A DNA stretch of 64,000 nt from an uncultured Cellvibrio sp. (GCA_946480695.1 CAMLKG010000024.1:4504-68503); one strand, 5' to 3'. Positions 16,988 to 26,099 are shown, numbered from the stretch's first letter. Numbers and translations: made by a program. The notes: generated by a model not told the origin, from the sequence alone.

Positions 16988-18040
16988 GTGAATCATTTAT
17001 TTTTACATTGTCGCCCAGGCTTCGAAAAAGAATGTGCGGCCGAAATTACAGACCTTGCTGGCGAGGTGGGTATTTATGGTTATAGCAAAACCAGGGATGG
17101 TGATGCCTATGTGTTATTTATTACCCACGAACCGGATGGTGCGAGCCACTTGTTAAAAAAGTTACGCTTTCGCAAATTTATTTTTGTGCGTCAATGGTTT
17201 GCGTGTACGGGCCTGATAGATAATTTGCCCGTTGTTGATCGTGTAACTCCATTACTTGCAGTTGCGAAGGGTTTTTCGGAAGTGCGCGAACTCGTGATCG
17301 AAACAGTGGATACCAATGGTGGTAAAGAACTTTCAGGATTGAGTAAAAAATTTACGGCTCCCTTTGAAAAAGCGTTGCGTGCGGCTTCACTGTTGTCGGC
17401 AAAAAGTGCGATGCGTTTGCATCTTTTATTTATATCGGGAACCCAGGCTTATCTCGGGCTTAGCCCAATCAATAACTCATCACCCTGGCCTATGGGAATA
17501 ACCCGCCTGCGTTTACCCAGGGAGGCGCCCAGTCGCGCCACCTTGAAGCTGGAGGAGGCCTGGCATCACTTTATTGCCGCAGAAGATTGGGATAGCCGTT
17601 TGGCAGCGGGAATGCGCGCTGTCGACCTCGGGGCTGCACCTGGTGGCTGGACCTGGCAATTAGTTCAGCGTGGGATGTTCGTGGAGGCGGTGGACAATGG
17701 CCCGATGGATAAGCAGTTGATGGAGACCGGACAAGTCCAACATTTTTTAAGCGATGGTTTTTTGTATGAACCCAGGAAACCGGTTGATTGGCTGGTTTGC
17801 GATATCGTCGATAAACCGGCACGCGTAACCAGTATGATTATTAAGTGGTTTAGTAAAAAATATTGTCGCGAAGCTGTGTTTAATCTGAAATTACCGATGA
17901 AACAACGTTACGCTGAAGTCAAAAAATGTGAGGAACGGATTTGCAGTGAGTTGGGAAAAGCCGGTTTTAATGTCGAGGTTCAATTCAAGCAGTTATACCA
18001 TGACCGCGAAGAGGTGACCGGGCATTTGCGTATCCTTTAA
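16988..18040 (+). CDS. rlmM: 23S rRNA (cytidine-2498 2'-O)-methyltransferase RlmM
   Basis: This 350-residue protein starts at GTG 16988 (MNHLFLHCRPGFEKECAAEI) after a purine-rich AAAGAGA. It has the N-terminal THUMP-like region (about 1-170) and a C-terminal Rossmann methyltransferase domain with the SAM motif DLGAAPGGWTWQL near residues 213-225, followed by DNGPMD and FNLKLPMK (catalytic Lys region). It methylates C2498 of 23S rRNA on precursor ribosomal particles. Its stop codon overlaps the stop of the convergent gene 18037-18438 by two bases. Confidence 0.95.
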   Translation: MNHLFLHCRPGFEKECAAEITDLAGEVGIYGYSKTRDGDAYVLFITHEPDGASHLLKKLRFRKFIFVRQWFACTGLIDNLPVVDRVTPLLAVAKGFSEVRELVIETVDTNGGKELSGLSKKFTAPFEKALRAASLLSAKSAMRLHLLFISGTQAYLGLSPINNSSPWPMGITRLRLPREAPSRATLKLEEAWHHFIAAEDWDSRLAAGMRAVDLGAAPGGWTWQLVQRGMFVEAVDNGPMDKQLMETGQVQHFLSDGFLYEPRKPVDWLVCDIVDKPARVTSMIIKWFSKKYCREAVFNLKLPMKQRYAEVKKCEERICSELGKAGFNVEVQFKQLYHDREEVTGHLRIL

Positions 18041-18438
18041 TGGTAGGCTGTACGATCATTAGCATCGGCGGTAGTGTTTTTCAAAACCCATTCCGTTAAC
18101 AACACCCAGTCTTCGATCAAAGAACGCAGCAAGGTCATGTGATTGGGAGGAAGATCTTGTTGCTTAAGTGCTTCTTCGCCTATTTCGGTCAGCACGGCAA
18201 CAATCTTGCCGATGGTATGTGCTTTAAGTGATTCAAGCACTTCTTTATTGAAGAGCATTTCACCGGTGTATGCGGATTGCAAATCTTCATAGGTGGCAGT
18301 TGTTGTGGAGTCGATGGTTTTTTTTACAGCATGAGCCAGCAACGGATGGTTATTGCGCAGCAGACGAAAAGTAAGCTCCAATGTCTGGCGACTAAAAAAA
18401 TCAGACGGCATATAATCGCTTATTAATTTCCGGGACAT
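18037..18438 (-). CDS. Uncharacterised small helical protein
   Basis: The 133-residue product (MSRKLISDYMPSDFFSRQTL) is not a family I recognise. It has no signal peptide or membrane segment, no cysteines, and reads as mostly amphipathic alpha helix (LTFRLLRNNHPLLAHAVKKTI, part). The ribosome site is weak. It is divergent from tusA (106-bp gap) and convergent with rlmM, with overlapping stop codons (TAA on each strand, 18037-18040). Codon use looks like the neighbours, and the length of the frame without stops supports a real gene. Confidence 0.65.
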   Translation of the reverse strand: MSRKLISDYMPSDFFSRQTLELTFRLLRNNHPLLAHAVKKTIDSTTTATYEDLQSAYTGEMLFNKEVLESLKAHTIGKIVAVLTEIGEEALKQQDLPPNHMTLLRSLIEDWVLLTEWVLKNTTADANDRTAYH

Positions 18439-18515
18439 TATGCAATGTTCTCGGTAGTGAATATCTCCTGACGTGTTTTTCCTATGGCTTAAGATTAGTC
18501 ATAACTTTGCTATTT

Positions 18516-18523
18516 GTTAGAAT
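18516..18523 (+). promoter_or_regulatory. Candidate extended -10 promoter for tusA
   Basis: TGTTAGAAT contains an extended -10 (TG at 18515-18516 and TAGAAT at 18518-18523), about 22 bp before the tusA ATG. No good -35 is visible. The predicted leader is very short (about 15 nt). Confidence 0.35.
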
Positions 18524-18544
18524 TTTTATAGACGATTTGAAACT

Positions 18545-18781
18545 ATGAACAATCAAATTGATAAAACTTTGGATACCTCCGGATTGCTTTGCCCGGAGCC
18601 GGTGATGCTGCTCCATAAAGCTGTCAAGGAAGTGGCGATTGGCAAGTTAATTGAGGTGATTGCAACGGATCCGTCAACACAGCGTGATATTCCGAAATTC
18701 TGTTTATTTCTTGGTCATGATTTGGTGGAGCAGAAAGAAAACGGGACGCAGTTTTTTTATTACATTCGTAAAAATAAATAA
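18545..18781 (+). CDS. tusA: Sulfur carrier protein TusA
   Basis: This 78-residue protein has the TusA signature LDTSGLLCPEPVMLLHKAVK with the persulfide-carrying Cys19 in CPxP, and the second half DPSTQRDIPKFCLFLGH. TusA takes sulfur from IscS and passes it to TusBCD for 2-thiouridine at tRNA wobble position 34. MnmA, the enzyme that finally uses this sulfur, is also encoded in this window (37632-38750). Confidence 0.92.
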   Translation: MNNQIDKTLDTSGLLCPEPVMLLHKAVKEVAIGKLIEVIATDPSTQRDIPKFCLFLGHDLVEQKENGTQFFYYIRKNK

Positions 18782-18800
18782 TTCGTTATTTCCTAAAGAC

Positions 18801-18823
18801 AAAAAACGCCGCATGCGCGGCGT
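18801..18823 (-). terminator. Intrinsic terminator after gene 18846-19550
   Basis: ACGCCGC (18806-18812) pairs perfectly with GCGGCGT (18817-18823) around ATGC. On the minus strand it is followed by a run of six T (complement of A 18801-18806). It can also act as a roadblock for the convergent tusA transcript. Confidence 0.8.
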
Positions 18824-18845
18824 CATCTAAGTATCAATATTTTCA

Positions 18846-19550
18846 TCAGGTTTGCATGCCGTCGACCAGCAAGGAAATTGCAGCTAATGCTTCCGGATCT
18901 TCTGCTTTAATTTTGTTGGCGATCTGGTGTTGGAAAAAGTAGCGAAACTGCTCACTGGCTTGGGCCTCGTACAAGGAGTCATCGCCGGGCAAAATCGGTG
19001 TGCTCACCACCTTTGCCGGGTCGCTGATCATGGCATAAATACTGCCATCGTAATGCAGGCACCAACTGACAACTTCCACCAGTGACAAACGCTTGTTGCC
19101 GGAAACCGCTAATACCGCGTGGGTGCCAATGGTATCGGGTAGTTCCTGGATCACATCATCACCGCTGTCGCATTGTACTTCGTAGTATTCTGCTGCGGTT
19201 TCCAGTTCTATGATCTTGTGCATAGGCGCTTCGAAAAACAGCTCATCAATGCCAGGATCGTAATATCCTTCCCAATGGCCATTTAACGGGTCACATAAAT
19301 CGGGGCAGGGAACTATGTCATTCAACCAGGGAACCAAACCCACAACTTCCCCGTTGGCTCGCAGGCCCCAACAAAGGATTTTAAGGCTGTAAAGTTTTTC
19401 GGAGCTGGTATCGTTGGAGTAGAGCATTTCGAGCCCATCCAACTCGGGTGCAAGACGGATAAAACGCTCATCATGCAGGGCTGAATAGGTTTTCCTGGTG
19501 AAGAGGTCAACCACATTATCCATGTTGTGGCCGGTGTTCGAGGTCTTCAT
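18846..19550 (-). CDS. Conserved hypothetical protein, soluble
   Basis: Start ATG at 19550 (MKTSNTGHNMDNVVDLFTRK) has a strong AGGGGGTGG site about 5 bases upstream; the frame continues another 36 codons upstream without a good site. The 234-residue protein is acidic, with no signal or membrane segment and no motif I can name. Notable parts are LKILCWGLRANGEVVGLVPW and GHWEGYYDPGIDELFFEAPM. It has a sigma-70 promoter candidate 66 bp upstream and its own terminator, so it is a single-gene unit divergent from pdxB. Confidence 0.75.
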   Translation of the reverse strand: MKTSNTGHNMDNVVDLFTRKTYSALHDERFIRLAPELDGLEMLYSNDTSSEKLYSLKILCWGLRANGEVVGLVPWLNDIVPCPDLCDPLNGHWEGYYDPGIDELFFEAPMHKIIELETAAEYYEVQCDSGDDVIQELPDTIGTHAVLAVSGNKRLSLVEVVSWCLHYDGSIYAMISDPAKVVSTPILPGDDSLYEAQASEQFRYFFQHQIANKIKAEDPEALAAISLLVDGMQT

Positions 19551-19622
19551 AATACCACCCCCTAAGTGAGGCAGAGACTCACGCGAAATCAACTGCCGAA
19601 CAATGGTTTTAACGTCACCATC

Positions 19623-19651
19623 ACTATATAAAGTATATGGTAAATATCCAA
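19623..19651 (-). promoter_or_regulatory. Sigma-70 promoter for gene 18846-19550
   Basis: On the minus strand TTGGAT (19651-19646), a 17-bp spacer and TATAGT (19628-19623) give a good sigma-70 promoter with a start near 19616. The leader contains a GTGAG/CTCAC hairpin at about 19565-19583. Confidence 0.55.
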
Positions 19652-19758
19652 AGCACAACCGCTATGGGTAAATTTTTTATTCCATGGATTTATCTGTCGC
19701 CTGGTTTTACCCCGATTTGGAACTATACAAACCTGTCGCCAAGAGTAAGCGAGCCTTT

Positions 19759-20898
19759 ATGAAGATAGTTGCGGACGAAAATATCCCGCTGGTAAATGAG
19801 TTTTTTGGTCGCTTGGGCAGCATAACTTGCTTGCCGGGTCGTACTTTGACTGCAAAGGATGTGGATAGTGCCGATGCACTGATAGTCCGCTCCGTAACCA
19901 GGGTAAATGAAGCATTGCTTGCGGATAGCAAGGTTACGTTTGTTGGAACCTGTACGATTGGGGTGGATCACCTTGATCAGGATTATCTGGTTGCCCATGG
20001 TGTGCAATGGTCAAGTGCACCTGGTTGTAATGCGAATTCAGTGGTGGAATATGTATATGCGGCACTGTGCCATCTCGATATCAATTGGTTGCCGGTTAAA
20101 TTCGGCATTATCGGTTGCGGCAATGTCGGTGGGCTGCTGTATAGACGATTGAAAGCCCAGGGTGTGGATGTCTATTGCTATGATCCAAACCTTGTACCGG
20201 ATCAAAATCCGGACCTCACTACCTTGGAAGATGTATTGTCATGTGATGTGATTAGCATGCACACCCCGCTGGTGATAGCCGGGCCTCATCCCAGCCTCCA
20301 TTTATTGGGTTATAAAGAACTCGAACAGTTAAAACCCGGGGCGGTATTAATTAATGCGGGTAGGGGGCCGGTAATTGATAACCAGGCCCTGCTTGAAATA
20401 TTAGGTTTGCGGCCGGATTTGCGGGTCGTGCTGGATGTATGGGAGCCCGAGCCTGATATATCCCTGGAGTTGCTCGACAAGGTGATGCTCGGTACTCCAC
20501 ATATCGCTGGCTATAGCTACGATGGGAAGCTCAATGGCACAGAGCTGGTTTACCGGGCATTGTGCGAACATTTCGATATAGCACCAAACGCCTCCCTGGC
20601 GGCCCTGGTTCCCCCATTGGAAAATAACCAACTGCGTGTTGATGAAGCGAATAAAAGTGTTTTCCAAATTGCCCAATCTTTAATTAAGCAGGTTTATGAC
20701 ATAGCGGCGGACGATGCGCGCTTGCGTGACGCTGCCCGCAAGGCAATTGCCGGTGAAGCCAGGTTCGGTGAGAGTTTTGATAGCTTGCGCAAGCATTATC
20801 CCAGGCGGCGCGAATTCCATAATTATCAAGTCCATTTGGAATCGGTAAATCATTCCAACAAGCAGTGGTTGGAAGTGCTGGGTTTTCATTGTGTTTAA
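19759..20898 (+). CDS. pdxB: Erythronate-4-phosphate dehydrogenase PdxB
   Basis: PdxB oxidises 4-phospho-D-erythronate in the DXP-dependent pyridoxal phosphate pathway. The start at ATG 19759 (MKIVADENIPLVNEFFGRLG) matches the family; the 25 upstream in-frame codons are not part of it. The 379-residue protein has the D-2-hydroxyacid dehydrogenase fold: VGTCTIGVDHLD, the Rossmann motif GIIGCGNVGG, VISMHTPL, LINAGRGPVID and GTPHIAGYSYDGK (active-site His), then a C-terminal dimerisation domain. The next gene starts 8 bp before its stop. Confidence 0.95.
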   Translation: MKIVADENIPLVNEFFGRLGSITCLPGRTLTAKDVDSADALIVRSVTRVNEALLADSKVTFVGTCTIGVDHLDQDYLVAHGVQWSSAPGCNANSVVEYVYAALCHLDINWLPVKFGIIGCGNVGGLLYRRLKAQGVDVYCYDPNLVPDQNPDLTTLEDVLSCDVISMHTPLVIAGPHPSLHLLGYKELEQLKPGAVLINAGRGPVIDNQALLEILGLRPDLRVVLDVWEPEPDISLELLDKVMLGTPHIAGYSYDGKLNGTELVYRALCEHFDIAPNASLAALVPPLENNQLRVDEANKSVFQIAQSLIKQVYDIAADDARLRDAARKAIAGEARFGESFDSLRKHYPRRREFHNYQVHLESVNHSNKQWLEVLGFHCV

Positions 20899-22030
20899 AT
20901 TGGGCTTAATTATTAATCCTTATGCAGGGTTGGGCGGCAGTGTCGGTTTAAAAGGTTCCGATGGTGAAGTTATTCGCACAGAAGCATTAGCGCGTGGTGC
21001 GGAGATGCGTGCGCCGCAACGCATGGCCCGCGCGCTTCAACTGCTGTTGGGGTTCCGGGCACACATTGAAATCATATGTTTTGCCGGGGAGATGGGTGAA
21101 GATACGGCCCGTGCTTTAGGATTTACCACTCGAATTGTAGGTGCTGCCGGCCATCAGCCAAGTGAAGCCTCGGACACTTGCGCCGCCGCCCGGGCATTAA
21201 TGGATGAATCGGTAGATTTAATTTTATTCGCTGGTGGTGATGGAACCGCACGCTTGATTGCCGATGTAGTAGGCACCAGGCAACCTGTGCTTGGCGTACC
21301 ATCGGGAGTAAAAATGCATTCCGGCGTTTATGCGATTTCACCGGAAGCGGCGGGCGAAATCATTAAACAATTATTAACCGGCCAACTGGTGAGTATTGCA
21401 GAGCGCGATGTAAAGGATATTGATGAAGATGCTTTCCGCAGTGGCCAGGTGCGCGCACGTTTTTACGGTACGTTACTCGTACCGGAAGATTCGCAATTCC
21501 TGCAACAGGTAAAAAATGCTGGTACGGAACGCGATGAACTTGCGCAGCTGGATGTTGCCCAGGAAATGATTCAGCAACTCCGGCCAGATACCTTATACCT
21601 TGTTGGGCCTGGCTCGACTACACACATGTTTTTGCAAGAGCTGGGATTGGATGGCAGCTTATTGGGTGTGGACATATTGCTTAACAATCAGTTAATTGCG
21701 GTGGATGTAACAGCTTCGCAAATCATCTCCCAACTTAATCAATTTAATGGCCCCGCAAAAATAATTGTCACTGCAATTGGTGGGCAGGGCCATATTCTGG
21801 GTCGGGGTAACCAACAATTTACACCCGCGATTATTAAACACGTGGGCATTGAAAATATTATCGTCATCGCCGCGCGCGGAAAAATTCTTGCGCTAAACGG
21901 GCGCCCTTTGCTGGTGGATACTAATGATCCGGCGCTTGATCAATCATTTTCCGGGTATATGCGGGTTATTACCGGGTATAACGAATCGATTATGTACCCG
22001 GTAGGGTATGGGGTTGCGGATACCCACTGA
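20891..22030 (+). CDS. ATP-NAD kinase-like protein (COG3199 type)
   Basis: This 379-residue protein starts at GTG 20891, overlapping pdxB by 8 bp. It opens LGLIINPYAGLGGSVGLKGSD and has the NAD-kinase/diacylglycerol-kinase nucleotide motif FAGGDGTARL near residues 115-124, then GVPSGVKMHSGVYAISP. These are the marks of the ATP-NAD kinase family related to but longer than NadK (about 290 residues). The substrate is not proven; acetoin-catabolism AcoX proteins belong to the same group. It shares an operon with pdxB and the methyltransferase (stop and start overlap by 1 bp). Confidence 0.82.
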   Translation: MFKLGLIINPYAGLGGSVGLKGSDGEVIRTEALARGAEMRAPQRMARALQLLLGFRAHIEIICFAGEMGEDTARALGFTTRIVGAAGHQPSEASDTCAAARALMDESVDLILFAGGDGTARLIADVVGTRQPVLGVPSGVKMHSGVYAISPEAAGEIIKQLLTGQLVSIAERDVKDIDEDAFRSGQVRARFYGTLLVPEDSQFLQQVKNAGTERDELAQLDVAQEMIQQLRPDTLYLVGPGSTTHMFLQELGLDGSLLGVDILLNNQLIAVDVTASQIISQLNQFNGPAKIIVTAIGGQGHILGRGNQQFTPAIIKHVGIENIIVIAARGKILALNGRPLLVDTNDPALDQSFSGYMRVITGYNESIMYPVGYGVADTH

Positions 22031-22953
22031 TGAAACAGATCACTAACGGTATGGCTGCGCTTGCGGAAAAAATTCGCACAGCAGAACTTATTGATAGCTA
22101 CCGAATTTTTCACGGACGTGGGCGAACTTATCCCGGATTGGAATTTATAACTGTGGATTTCTTCCAGCCGGTAATCCTGGTTACTTTATTTGCGGAGCCG
22201 CCGCAAAATTGGCTGGAAGAATTGCTCTCAGCTGCACATCCGCTGCTCGAGAAACCAGATACGGCTTGCTTGGTACAACATCGTTATCTGGCTGGCGCAC
22301 CCAGCGAACTGGTTTGGGGTGAATTGCCTGACGAAGTTTACGCACAACGCAAAAAATTAAAATTCCTGCTCCACCTCGCTCAACAGCAAAATGCCGGTTT
22401 TTTCCTGGATATGGAGCCGGGGCGGCAATGGCTGGAGCAGCACGCGGCGGGCAAGAAGATCCTAAATCTATTCGCCTATAGTTGCGCGTTTTCCGTGGTT
22501 GCAGTGGCGGCGAATGCAGAAAAGGTTGTTAATGTGGATATGAGCAGCGCCGCCTTGAATTTAGGGCGCACTAATCACCTGCTAAACGGATTGGATAAAA
22601 GCCGCAGTGAGTTCCTTGCTGAAAACATTCTGAAATCATGGGGACGGATTAAAAAGCGTGGCCCATATGACCTGGTTGTTATTGACCCGCCGTCTTACCA
22701 AAAAGGTAGTTTCGTAGCGGAAAAGGATTATGCCAAGGTTATTCGCCGATTACCGGAGCTAATGCCGTCAGGGGGGCTTGTGCTTGCATGTTTAAATGCG
22801 CCCGAATTGGATATTGACTTTTTAAAGCAACAATTTGCCGACCACTGCGATTCTGCAGAATTTGTAGAGCGTTTACCGCCACATAACGATTTCCCCGATG
22901 TGGATCCCGCGCAACAATTGAAATTATTAATTTATCGTTTGCGGGGGATGTGA
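22030..22953 (+). CDS. SAM-dependent methyltransferase, RlmI/RlmK-like
   Basis: This 307-residue protein has a class I methyltransferase core: LDMEPGRQWL, the SAM-binding NLFAYSCAFSVVA near residues 151-163, NVDMSSAALNLGRTNHLLNG, and the catalytic-type VIDPPSYQKGSF near 220. It resembles the C-terminal domain of the rRNA cytosine methyltransferase RlmI and the COG1092 group but lacks the N-terminal PUA domain, so RNA is a likely but unproven substrate. It is the last gene of the pdxB operon and is followed by a strong terminator. Confidence 0.8.
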   Translation: MKQITNGMAALAEKIRTAELIDSYRIFHGRGRTYPGLEFITVDFFQPVILVTLFAEPPQNWLEELLSAAHPLLEKPDTACLVQHRYLAGAPSELVWGELPDEVYAQRKKLKFLLHLAQQQNAGFFLDMEPGRQWLEQHAAGKKILNLFAYSCAFSVVAVAANAEKVVNVDMSSAALNLGRTNHLLNGLDKSRSEFLAENILKSWGRIKKRGPYDLVVIDPPSYQKGSFVAEKDYAKVIRRLPELMPSGGLVLACLNAPELDIDFLKQQFADHCDSAEFVERLPPHNDFPDVDPAQQLKLLIYRLRGM

Positions 22954-22962
22954 AGCGGGTAT

Positions 22963-22988
22963 AAAAAACCAGCATTCGCTGGTTTTTT
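22963..22988. terminator. Bidirectional intrinsic terminator between the methyltransferase gene and alaA
   Basis: AAAAAACCAGC, loop ATTC and GCTGGTTTTTT form a perfect hairpin with T-runs in both directions. It serves both convergent operons. Confidence 0.88.
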
Positions 22989-23000
22989 ATACCAACAAAA

Positions 23001-24215
23001 TTATTGCGAGTAACGTGACAGGAAGCTGCCGAAGCGTTGGATAGCTTTGGTCAAATCATCCTCGCGTGGCAAAAACACAATACGGAAGTGATCGCGGTTG
23101 GGCCAGTTAAATGCGGTGCCTTGTACCAGCAATACTTTTTCCTGTAGCAAAAAATCCAAAATCATTTGTTGGTCATCTTTTATTTTGTACATGTTCAGAT
23201 CCAGTTTGGGGAACAGGTACAAAGCGCCTTTCGGTTTTATGCAGGATAAGCCGGGGATTTCTGAAATTGCTTTCATGGCGGTATCGCGTTGGTCGCGCAG
23301 GCGCCCGCCAGGGATAATCAATTCATTAATACTTTGGTAGCCTCCCAATGCGGTTTGCACAGCGTACATGGCGGGCACGTTGGCGCATAGGCGCATGGAA
23401 GACAGCATTTCCAAACCTTCAATATAACTGCGCGCGCGATGCTTGGCTCCGCTGATGACCATCCAGCCGGAACGGAAACCCGCCAAGCGGTAGGCTTTGG
23501 AGAGCCCATTAAAACTTACGCAAAGTACATCCTGTGCGAGGCGGCCCAGGGGAATAAATTCCGCATCGTCGTAAAGGATCTTGCTGTAAATTTCATCCGC
23601 GAAAATAATCAGGTTATGGCGGCGGGCCAGTTCCACAATCGCCTCCAGCATTTCCTTGCTGTACACCGCACCGGTTGGGTTATTTGGATTAATAACGACA
23701 ATGCCACGGGTCTTATCGGTAATTTTGCTCTCGATATCGGCCAGGTCCGGGAACCAATCGGATTGTTCATCGCACAAATAATGACGGGCTTTGCCGCCAG
23801 CAAGATTGACCGCGGCTGTCCACAATGGGTAATCGGGCGCCGGGACCAGAACTTCATCACCATTGTTCAATAGTGCCTGCATCGCCATAACAATGAGTTC
23901 GCTGGCCCCGTTGCCCAGAATGATATCTTCGATTTCAACCCCAGGAATATCCAGGCGCTGGCATTCATGCATGATCGCTTTGCGCGCTGCAAACAAACCC
24001 TTCGAGGCGGTGTAACCCTCCGCATCCGCGAGGTTATGGATAACATCCTGGATGATTTCATCCGGCGCCGAAAAGCCGAATGGGGCAGGGTTGCCGATAT
24101 TTAATTTCAGGATGCGATGGCCTTCTTCTTCGAGGCGGTTAGCGTGCTCCAATACCGGGCCGCGAATGTCGTAGCAAACTCCATTGAGTTTGTCGGATTT
24201 CTTAATCGGGTTCAT
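23001..24215 (-). CDS. alaA: Alanine aminotransferase AlaA
   Basis: AlaA transfers an amino group from glutamate to pyruvate to make alanine. Start at 24215 (MNPIKKSDKLNGVCYDIRGP) aligns with the E. coli AlaA N-terminus and gives 404 residues, close to the usual 405; an ATG 51 bp upstream adds unrelated residues. The fold type I PLP enzyme shows NIGNPAPFGFSAPDEI, VINPNNPTGAVYS, FADEIYSKILYD and the PLP lysine in FNGLSKAYRLAGFRSGW. It is divergent from msrB. Confidence 0.94.
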   Translation of the reverse strand: MNPIKKSDKLNGVCYDIRGPVLEHANRLEEEGHRILKLNIGNPAPFGFSAPDEIIQDVIHNLADAEGYTASKGLFAARKAIMHECQRLDIPGVEIEDIILGNGASELIVMAMQALLNNGDEVLVPAPDYPLWTAAVNLAGGKARHYLCDEQSDWFPDLADIESKITDKTRGIVVINPNNPTGAVYSKEMLEAIVELARRHNLIIFADEIYSKILYDDAEFIPLGRLAQDVLCVSFNGLSKAYRLAGFRSGWMVISGAKHRARSYIEGLEMLSSMRLCANVPAMYAVQTALGGYQSINELIIPGGRLRDQRDTAMKAISEIPGLSCIKPKGALYLFPKLDLNMYKIKDDQQMILDFLLQEKVLLVQGTAFNWPNRDHFRIVFLPREDDLTKAIQRFGSFLSRYSQ

Positions 24216-24310
24216 TTGCAGTAAGATGCCTTGATTCGGTAACGCGTGATTGCGGTTGAAAAACACTCGAATAATCGACCTTAACTAGTTGATCTGTCAA
24301 GGAAATCCTT

Positions 24311-24706
24311 ATGGCTGCCAACGAAAAATTTAACGACAACCACTGGCGCGGGATTTTAACGCCCGAGCAGTACCGTATTTGCCGTGAAAAAGGCACCGAG
24401 CGCCCATTTACCGGTGAGTACTGGCAAGAATTCCGCCCGGGAGAGTACCGCTGCCGATGCTGCGGTGAATTGTTATTTCAAGGCGATACCAAGTTTGATG
24501 CAGGTTGCGGCTGGCCCAGCTTTTACGCCCCGGCGACCAGGGCGGCGATCAATGAGCAATTGGATACCAGCCACGGTATGTATCGCACAGAAGTTTTATG
24601 CAGTAATTGCGGTTGTCATTTGGGACATGTATTTACCGATGGACCGGCCCCTACGGGGCTTCGCTATTGCATTAATTCCGCTTCTATCAAGTTTGATGAA
24701 AAATAA
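24311..24706 (+). CDS. msrB: Peptide-methionine (R)-S-oxide reductase MsrB
   Basis: The 131-residue enzyme repairs R-methionine sulfoxide in proteins. It has zinc-binding CRCCG and [19 protein letters not shown], and the catalytic Cys in [13 protein letters not shown]. Length is typical. The last codons and the stop lie inside a 22-bp tandem duplication (see repeat). An intrinsic terminator follows. Confidence 0.95.
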   Translation: MAANEKFNDNHWRGILTPEQYRICREKGTERPFTGEYWQEFRPGEYRCRCCGELLFQGDTKFDAGCGWPSFYAPATRAAINEQLDTSHGMYRTEVLCSNCGCHLGHVFTDGPAPTGLRYCINSASIKFDEK

Positions 24707-24736
24707 ACATTTCCTTGATGAAAAATAAACATTTCC
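24693..24736 (+). repeat. Perfect 22-bp tandem duplication across the msrB stop codon
   Basis: The 22 bases at 24693-24714 (from TTGATGAAAAATAA to ATTTCC) are repeated exactly at 24715-24736. The first copy contains the last codons and TAA stop of msrB; the second copy is untranslated. It looks like a recent slippage or duplication event. Confidence 0.9.
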
Positions 24737-24763
24737 CCGGGCTCGCTTGCCCGGTTTGTTTTT
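24737..24763 (+). terminator. Intrinsic terminator after msrB
   Basis: CCGGGC (24737-24742), a 6-nt loop and GCCCGG (24749-24754) are followed by TTTGTTTTT. Confidence 0.8.
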
Positions 24764-24956
24764 AACATATTTACACAATTGATCTGATGCGTTTGATTTT
24801 GTAAACAAGTGTTAAATTTCCTGTTCTGTATCGACGAAACCTTATCCTTACGCGCATCCACTGCGTAATTTTTTGTCCAAAACCAATATCATTTCTATGA
24901 TCGGCATGGTTAAAAATAACAACGTGCCGTTATGCACAATGCTTCGGGAGACATAT

Positions 24957-26087
24957 ATGAAACTTTTACCGCGTCCAGGGCCTTGCGGTATTTTTTTACG
25001 CGCGCTTTGTGTTACTGCCGTCCTGTCGCCGGGATACGCGGCTGTAGCCCAAGCGCCGACAGATAAATCAGTTGAAGTAATTGTGCAGCCCGCCAGTATT
25101 AAAAGCCTGACAACCACCATCGAGGCTTTGGGCACTTTGCGTGCGAATGAATCTATTTCACTGACCTCAAATGAAACAAAAAAAATTACTCGCATAAATT
25201 TCGAAGATGGAGAGCGTGTTGCCAAAGGCCAGGTGTTGGTGGAAATGACCAGCCGTGAAGAGTCGGCATTATTGGAAGAAGCGCGCTTCAATGCAGACGA
25301 AGCAAAAAAACAATTGGATCGTGTCCAGGCGTTGGCCAAACGTGGTGCCGCATCCCAGTCACTGCTGGATCAGCGTATCCGCGAATACGAAGCCGCGCGT
25401 GCGCGTTACAACGCCACCGAATCGCGATTAAAGGATTTGATCTTGCTCGCACCTTTTTCCGGTGTGATCGGTTTGCGTGAAGTCAGTGTCGGTGCCCTTG
25501 TTTCCCCCGGCGATCAAATAACCACTTTAAATGATGATTCAAAAATGAAACTGGATTTCACTATACCCGGTGTTTACCTGCGCAGTTTGTCGGTGGGTTT
25601 GCCAATTGTTGCAAAAAGCCGCGACCTTGGTGATAGCGTGTTTCAGGGTGAGGTTTACAGTATCGATAACCAGATAGATGAAGTGACTCGCGCGATAAAA
25701 GTCCGCGCATTACTGGATAATAAAAACCATGAATTGAAACAAGGTATGCTGATGCAAGTGGATTTAAAAGCCGGTGCCCGTGATGCGATCCTTATTTCCG
25801 AAGCAGCATTGGTACCTTTGGGCAGTAATAACTTTGTATTTCTATTGAAACAAGATCAGGAGGGATTTGTTGTAGAGCGCACACAAATACGCATAGGTGA
25901 ACGCCTTGCTGGTGCGGTGGAAGTAAAAAGTGGATTGACCGTCGGCGATAAAGTGGTTACCCATGGATTGCAAAAAATCCGCGCAGGGCAACGCGTAAGA
26001 ATTCTTGCTGAGGAAGAACCGGTTGCAGAGCATATTGGCGAAGCGACGCATTTGTCTGACCTGCTGCCCAAGCAAAAAAAGAAATAA
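24957..26087 (+). CDS. RND efflux periplasmic adaptor (membrane fusion protein)
   Basis: Start ATG 24957 (MKLLPRPGPCGIFLRAL) has GGGAG 7 bases upstream and opens a signal peptide ending near AVAQA, giving 376 residues. The adaptor layout is a lipoyl half (VEALGTL.. to NFEDGERVAKGQVLVEM), an alpha-helical hairpin (about residues 100-150, EEARFNADEAKKQLDRVQAL), the second lipoyl half (LAPFSGVIGLREVSVGALV), a beta-barrel, and a membrane-proximal domain. It bridges the pump encoded next door (12-bp gap) to an outer-membrane TolC-type channel. No channel gene is nearby. It has no lipobox. Confidence 0.9.
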   Translation: MKLLPRPGPCGIFLRALCVTAVLSPGYAAVAQAPTDKSVEVIVQPASIKSLTTTIEALGTLRANESISLTSNETKKITRINFEDGERVAKGQVLVEMTSREESALLEEARFNADEAKKQLDRVQALAKRGAASQSLLDQRIREYEAARARYNATESRLKDLILLAPFSGVIGLREVSVGALVSPGDQITTLNDDSKMKLDFTIPGVYLRSLSVGLPIVAKSRDLGDSVFQGEVYSIDNQIDEVTRAIKVRALLDNKNHELKQGMLMQVDLKAGARDAILISEAALVPLGSNNFVFLLKQDQEGFVVERTQIRIGERLAGAVEVKSGLTVGDKVVTHGLQKIRAGQRVRILAEEEPVAEHIGEATHLSDLLPKQKKK

Positions 26088-26099
26088 GGGCAGGGTGTT

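Noticed and set aside
23439..23873. 144-codon + strand frame inside alaA
   Set aside because: Antisense to the well-supported AlaA coding sequence; no family features.
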